Below are positions 5,853 through 7,748 of a stretch of DNA of 7,748 nucleotides, piece by piece. The number at the start of each line of letters is the position of its first letter. Position 1 is the stretch's first letter. The notes beneath the pieces were generated by a model that worked only from the letters and a program-made list of their open reading frames with translations, was not told the origin of the DNA and searched no databases. The translations under genes were made by a program, and so were the position numbers. The stretch is from Anaerolineae bacterium (GTDB lineage: Bacteria; Chloroflexota; Anaerolineae; Anaerolineales; Anaerolineaceae): contig JACRAG010000231.1 of assembly GCA_016213455.1 (NCBI GenBank), positions 1-7,748 on the forward strand. Direction: 5' to 3'.

Positions 5853-5898
5853 GGTTGACCTATTTTCGGTGACTGGTTTCACTCAATTTGCTGAAATC

Positions 5899-5927
5899 AT
5901 GCTAACACGCTGGCACACCCAATGCAA
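5899..5927 (-). promoter_or_regulatory. Candidate promoter of the GNAT gene
   Basis: On the minus strand, TTGCAT (5922-5927) and TAGCAT (5899-5904) are separated by exactly 17 bp, each 4 of 6 to the sigma70 consensus. The predicted start near 5892 gives a leader of about 40 nt to the ATG at 5852. The -35 lies immediately next to the intergenic repeat copy at 5931-5953. Confidence 0.45.
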
Positions 5928-5930
5928 TGT

Positions 5931-5953
5931 CTGGCGGCGCTGTTCCCACTGGG
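5931..5953 (-). repeat. Intergenic GC-rich repeat, copy 2
   Basis: Positions 5934-5953 match the 20-mer of the other copies at 17 of 20 positions, and the CTG on the left (5931-5933) is shared with the third copy. It is followed by the palindromes CTGCCGGCAG (5955-5964) and GGCGCGCC. It lies in the spacer between the flavin-reductase-like gene and the GNAT gene. Confidence 0.5.
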
Positions 5954-6042
5954 GCTGCCGGCAGGCGCGCCGAGTACGGAATTCCCCATGAAATGATTGC
6001 CCCGTGGAGCGAAGCGAGGATGTGGAGCACGCTGTGCAAACC

Positions 6043-6738
6043 TCAGTCTTTCCGGTGGGTTTGTTTACCGAATATATCTTCTACCCTGCTCAGTAGGCCC
6101 AGCGTGTTTGGGCCGTATTGTTCCCCGGTCATAGGATGGACTGTGCTTCGGATGTTATACATCAATTCCATGATCCGCATTCGTTCAACTGGATCAGGTA
6201 CCATAACTGATTCATCCATAGCCAGGTGCAACACTCGTCCAGCAAAAAGGTGCCAACGACTGTTGTCATATAGTGGATGATGCCATGCCAGACGACATTC
6301 CAGGTTAATCGGGCATTCGGATATTCGGGGAGCCTTCACACTGACAGGCAGTTCAACGGTAAATCCTGAATCGGATATTTCATCGTTGTCCTGTGCGTTC
6401 AGCCGAATGGTCTCGAAACATTGCCGATAATGCCGAAAGGTGGGAAAGCAAACACACCACTCCCCTTCTCGCAGGATATTTTGATAGGTATGCGAGTCGT
6501 TCAAAAGGGCAATTACGGACGAATAATTGTCTTTTTCACCGATCAGAAATCCCCATGAACTAAGATTGGCATTCGGAGAGCCATTGGGCTTTCGTGTCGT
6601 GATAAAAAAGATGGGGTTGGGTACGGTGACAATGTATTCAAGCCAGGAGAAGACCTCGTATTTGCCTGGCCAATCTTCAACAAGATATTCCGGTCGTGTA
6701 ATCCCAATTTCCTGTTTCATGTTATGGTTTGCTGCCAT
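6043..6738 (-). CDS. Flavin-reductase-like FMN-binding split-barrel protein
   Basis: This 231-residue protein resembles the flavin reductase-like domain family, which binds FMN in a split beta-barrel and covers NAD(P)H:flavin oxidoreductases and uncharacterised flavoproteins. The signature is P-N-P-I-F-F-I-T-T-R (40-49), N-G-S-P-N-A-N-L-S-S-W-G-F-L-I-G (52-67) and the S-S-V-I-A-L-L-N-D-S-H-T-Y-Q-N-I (73-88) strand-helix. Then come W-C-V-C-F-P (94-99) and the later E-C-R-L-A-W-H-H-P-L-Y (147-157) and W-H-L-F-A-G-R-V (162-169) strands. No signal peptide is seen, so it is probably cytoplasmic. The start at 6738 is slightly uncertain. AGG lies upstream of it, while a second ATG six codons in (6720) lacks a ribosome binding site. 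The electron donor and acceptor are unknown, and no monooxygenase partner is in the window. Confidence 0.78.
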   Translation of the reverse strand: MAANHNMKQEIGITRPEYLVEDWPGKYEVFSWLEYIVTVPNPIFFITTRKPNGSPNANLSSWGFLIGEKDNYSSVIALLNDSHTYQNILREGEWCVCFPTFRHYRQCFETIRLNAQDNDEISDSGFTVELPVSVKAPRISECPINLECRLAWHHPLYDNSRWHLFAGRVLHLAMDESVMVPDPVERMRIMELMYNIRSTVHPMTGEQYGPNTLGLLSRVEDIFGKQTHRKD

Positions 6739-6739
6739 T

Positions 6740-6790
6740 GGCCTGACTTAATGAGACTGCCCGACGCCTGGCGGCGCGGTTCCCGCAGGG
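6740..6790 (-). repeat. Intergenic GC-rich repeat, copy 3
   Basis: The block 6771-6790 is identical over 20 nt to 5312-5331, and GGCCTGACT at 6740-6748 matches 5285-5293. It lies just upstream of the flavin-reductase-like gene, in the 133-bp spacer. On the plus strand CTGGCGG and CCGCAGG around the motif form a small bulged hairpin. Confidence 0.6.
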
Positions 6791-6871
6791 GAGAGTTGGC
6801 GACTACACCATTATCGCGCATTTCTGGCGAAGTGTTCCTGTCGTTTTCTGCGGCGACGGGGGCTGAACGGC

Positions 6872-7372
6872 TCAGAAATCGCAATTCCTTTGGGGCGAGG
6901 AACCCCAATCCTGGGTCGGCTGTGACTCACCCGGGCCTGCCAGGTCGAACACGTTCATCCAGAAACCGATCCATTCCGGGAAGGCCCCTTCGGGCATGTG
7001 CACCCAACCCGCGCGGGTGTTCAGGAAGTAGGAACCTGGCTGATCCCAGTTGTGCTTGCTGCTGCCTGTTGGCGAGCCATCGGCGCGGCGACCGCCCCAG
7101 ACACATGCGATCACATACCAGACGTGCGGGCTGCTTCCGTCGAAGGCGTTTGTGCCCGCGTAGAGGATGCGGACATCCTCAGGCTCGACGTAGCCTTTCG
7201 CGATCAGGTCGCGCATGCCCGCTTCAGCGGAAGAAAAGACCCCCGCTTTTTCGGCTGCACGAAGCTGGCTGGTGGTATAGATCCAGGAGGAGAGGATGAT
7301 CACAGCGGTCAATACCAGGATGATGCAGGCTGCGAGGATGACCCGGCGGAAAACAGAATCGAATCGTTTCAT
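6872..7372 (-). CDS. Small membrane-anchored protein of unknown function
   Basis: I do not recognise a named family for this 166-residue protein. Residues 1-10 are basic (M-K-R-F-D-S-V-F-R-R) and 11-30 are a strong hydrophobic helix with no Cys lipobox. This makes it a signal anchor, with the remaining 135 residues probably outside the cytoplasm. The outer part is rich in aromatic residues: V-W-Y-V-I-A-C-V-W-G-G (84-94), N-W-D-Q-P-G-S-Y-F-L (108-117) and G-W-V-H-M-P-E-G-A-F-P-E-W-I-G-F-W-M (122-139). It ends in a polar tail. Two Cys remain outside the anchor (C90, C164). The start is well supported by AAGGAG (7379-7384), 6 nt upstream. It begins only 48 bp after the stop of the next upstream gene and may be co-transcribed with it. 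Confidence 0.8.
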   Translation of the reverse strand: MKRFDSVFRRVILAACIILVLTAVIILSSWIYTTSQLRAAEKAGVFSSAEAGMRDLIAKGYVEPEDVRILYAGTNAFDGSSPHVWYVIACVWGGRRADGSPTGSSKHNWDQPGSYFLNTRAGWVHMPEGAFPEWIGFWMNVFDLAGPGESQPTQDWGSSPQRNCDF

Positions 7373-7420
7373 GAACCGCTCCTTTGTGTCGCAGCAACAG
7401 CCTGGTCCTGTTTATCCGCA

Positions 7421-7748
7421 TCACCGGGGGCAAAAATAATCCATATACCTTTCCAGTAGGTCCGTTACCGGCACTATTTTTTGCTTTGGCAGCCCCATGG
7501 TCTTTTTCGCTACAACTTGAAACGTGGTTTCAGCAAATGCAACCAGATGCGGCAGGTTATTTTGTCGTGCTATTTCTTTAAGATGAAACAACACTTCACA
7601 TGCGCCCACTCCGTTTTGATTCTCAACATAAGATGCTTGCATTTCAACCATTAAAGCGCACAGTTCTTCCATGCTGATCGACGCGGATGGATTTCTTAAC
7701 CCAGCCAGGCACACCCGTACCTGTGAAATGATATTTTGTTCTTTCTCG
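7421..7748 (-). CDS. Hypothetical protein, 5' end beyond the window
   Basis: The open frame reaches the right edge without a stop, giving at least 108 residues. A GTG at 7714 is the only internal start candidate, but it has no convincing ribosome binding site and the frame stays open upstream, so the true start is probably outside. I do not recognise the family. The visible C-terminal part looks helical and soluble. It includes S-M-E-E-L-C-A-L-M-V-E-M-Q-A-S, a V-L-F-H-L-K-E-I-A-R helix and the end L-L-E-R-Y-M-D-Y-F-C-P-R. No membrane segment is seen. It may share a transcript with the membrane-anchored gene 48 bp downstream. Its composition is AT-richer than that of gdhA and the sugar dehydrogenase. 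Confidence 0.6.
   Translation of the reverse strand, partial: EKEQNIISQVRVCLAGLRNPSASISMEELCALMVEMQASYVENQNGVGACEVLFHLKEIARQNNLPHLVAFAETTFQVVAKKTMGLPKQKIVPVTDLLERYMDYFCPR

Noticed and set aside
4519..6790. Integron attC sites in the spacers
   Set aside because: The cassette-like layout prompted a search for paired RYYYAAC and GTTRRRY core sites. Only imperfect candidates such as GCCTGAC/GTCAGGC were found, which lack the GTT core, and no integrase is present. The repeats are reported without calling them attC.
1..7748. CRISPR array, tRNA or rRNA genes
   Set aside because: No regularly spaced direct repeats, cloverleaf-like segments or conserved rRNA stretches were seen on either strand.

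Overview
The window most likely comes from a GC-rich environmental bacterium, and Chloroflexota (Anaerolineae-like) is my best guess. That placement is inference. It rests on the mix of a lipobox-anchored sugar dehydrogenase, a hexameric-type glutamate dehydrogenase, a DUF1232 protein and C-rich intergenic repeats. There is no rRNA, tRNA or other phylogenetic marker here. I see no CRISPR array, transposase or integrase.

Layout. Positions 1-2000 hold two plus-strand genes: a small DUF1232 membrane protein (158-538) behind a clear extended -10 promoter, and a PQQ-type glucose/sorbosone dehydrogenase-like lipoprotein (642-1991). A structured, gene-free stretch follows (1992-2327). It contains a C-rich block that is a tight G-quadruplex motif on the minus strand, a perfect 26-bp palindrome, and a strong hairpin terminator. 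From there on, every recognised gene is on the minus strand. In genomic order they are a glutamate dehydrogenase (2328-3614) broken by one in-frame TAG, a DinB/YfiT-like protein (3978-4475), a DUF4256 protein (4581-5156), a BltD/PaiA-like GNAT acetyltransferase (5412-5852), a flavin-reductase-like split-barrel protein (6043-6738), a small membrane-anchored protein of unknown function (6872-7372), and the 3' part of an unrecognised gene running off the right edge (7421-7748).

The two most interesting points concern the dehydrogenase. First, the gene is full length and keeps its catalytic residues, but codon 161 is TAG, where related enzymes usually have Tyr in a D-E-Y motif. Second, its 5' leader holds a terminator-like hairpin with a U-run. 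That hairpin lies inside a 28-codon ORF that has its own strong Shine-Dalgarno sequence and stops just before the gdhA ribosome binding site. This is the architecture expected of translation-dependent attenuation.

The minus-strand genes from about 4480 to 6740 look like separate single-gene modules, not an operon. Spacers are 100-260 bp, functions are unrelated, and base composition differs, with the GNAT gene clearly AT-richer. Each spacer in this run carries a copy of the same short GC-rich motif, exact over 20 nt in two of them. This gives a cassette-like layout, although canonical integron attC core sites were not found.
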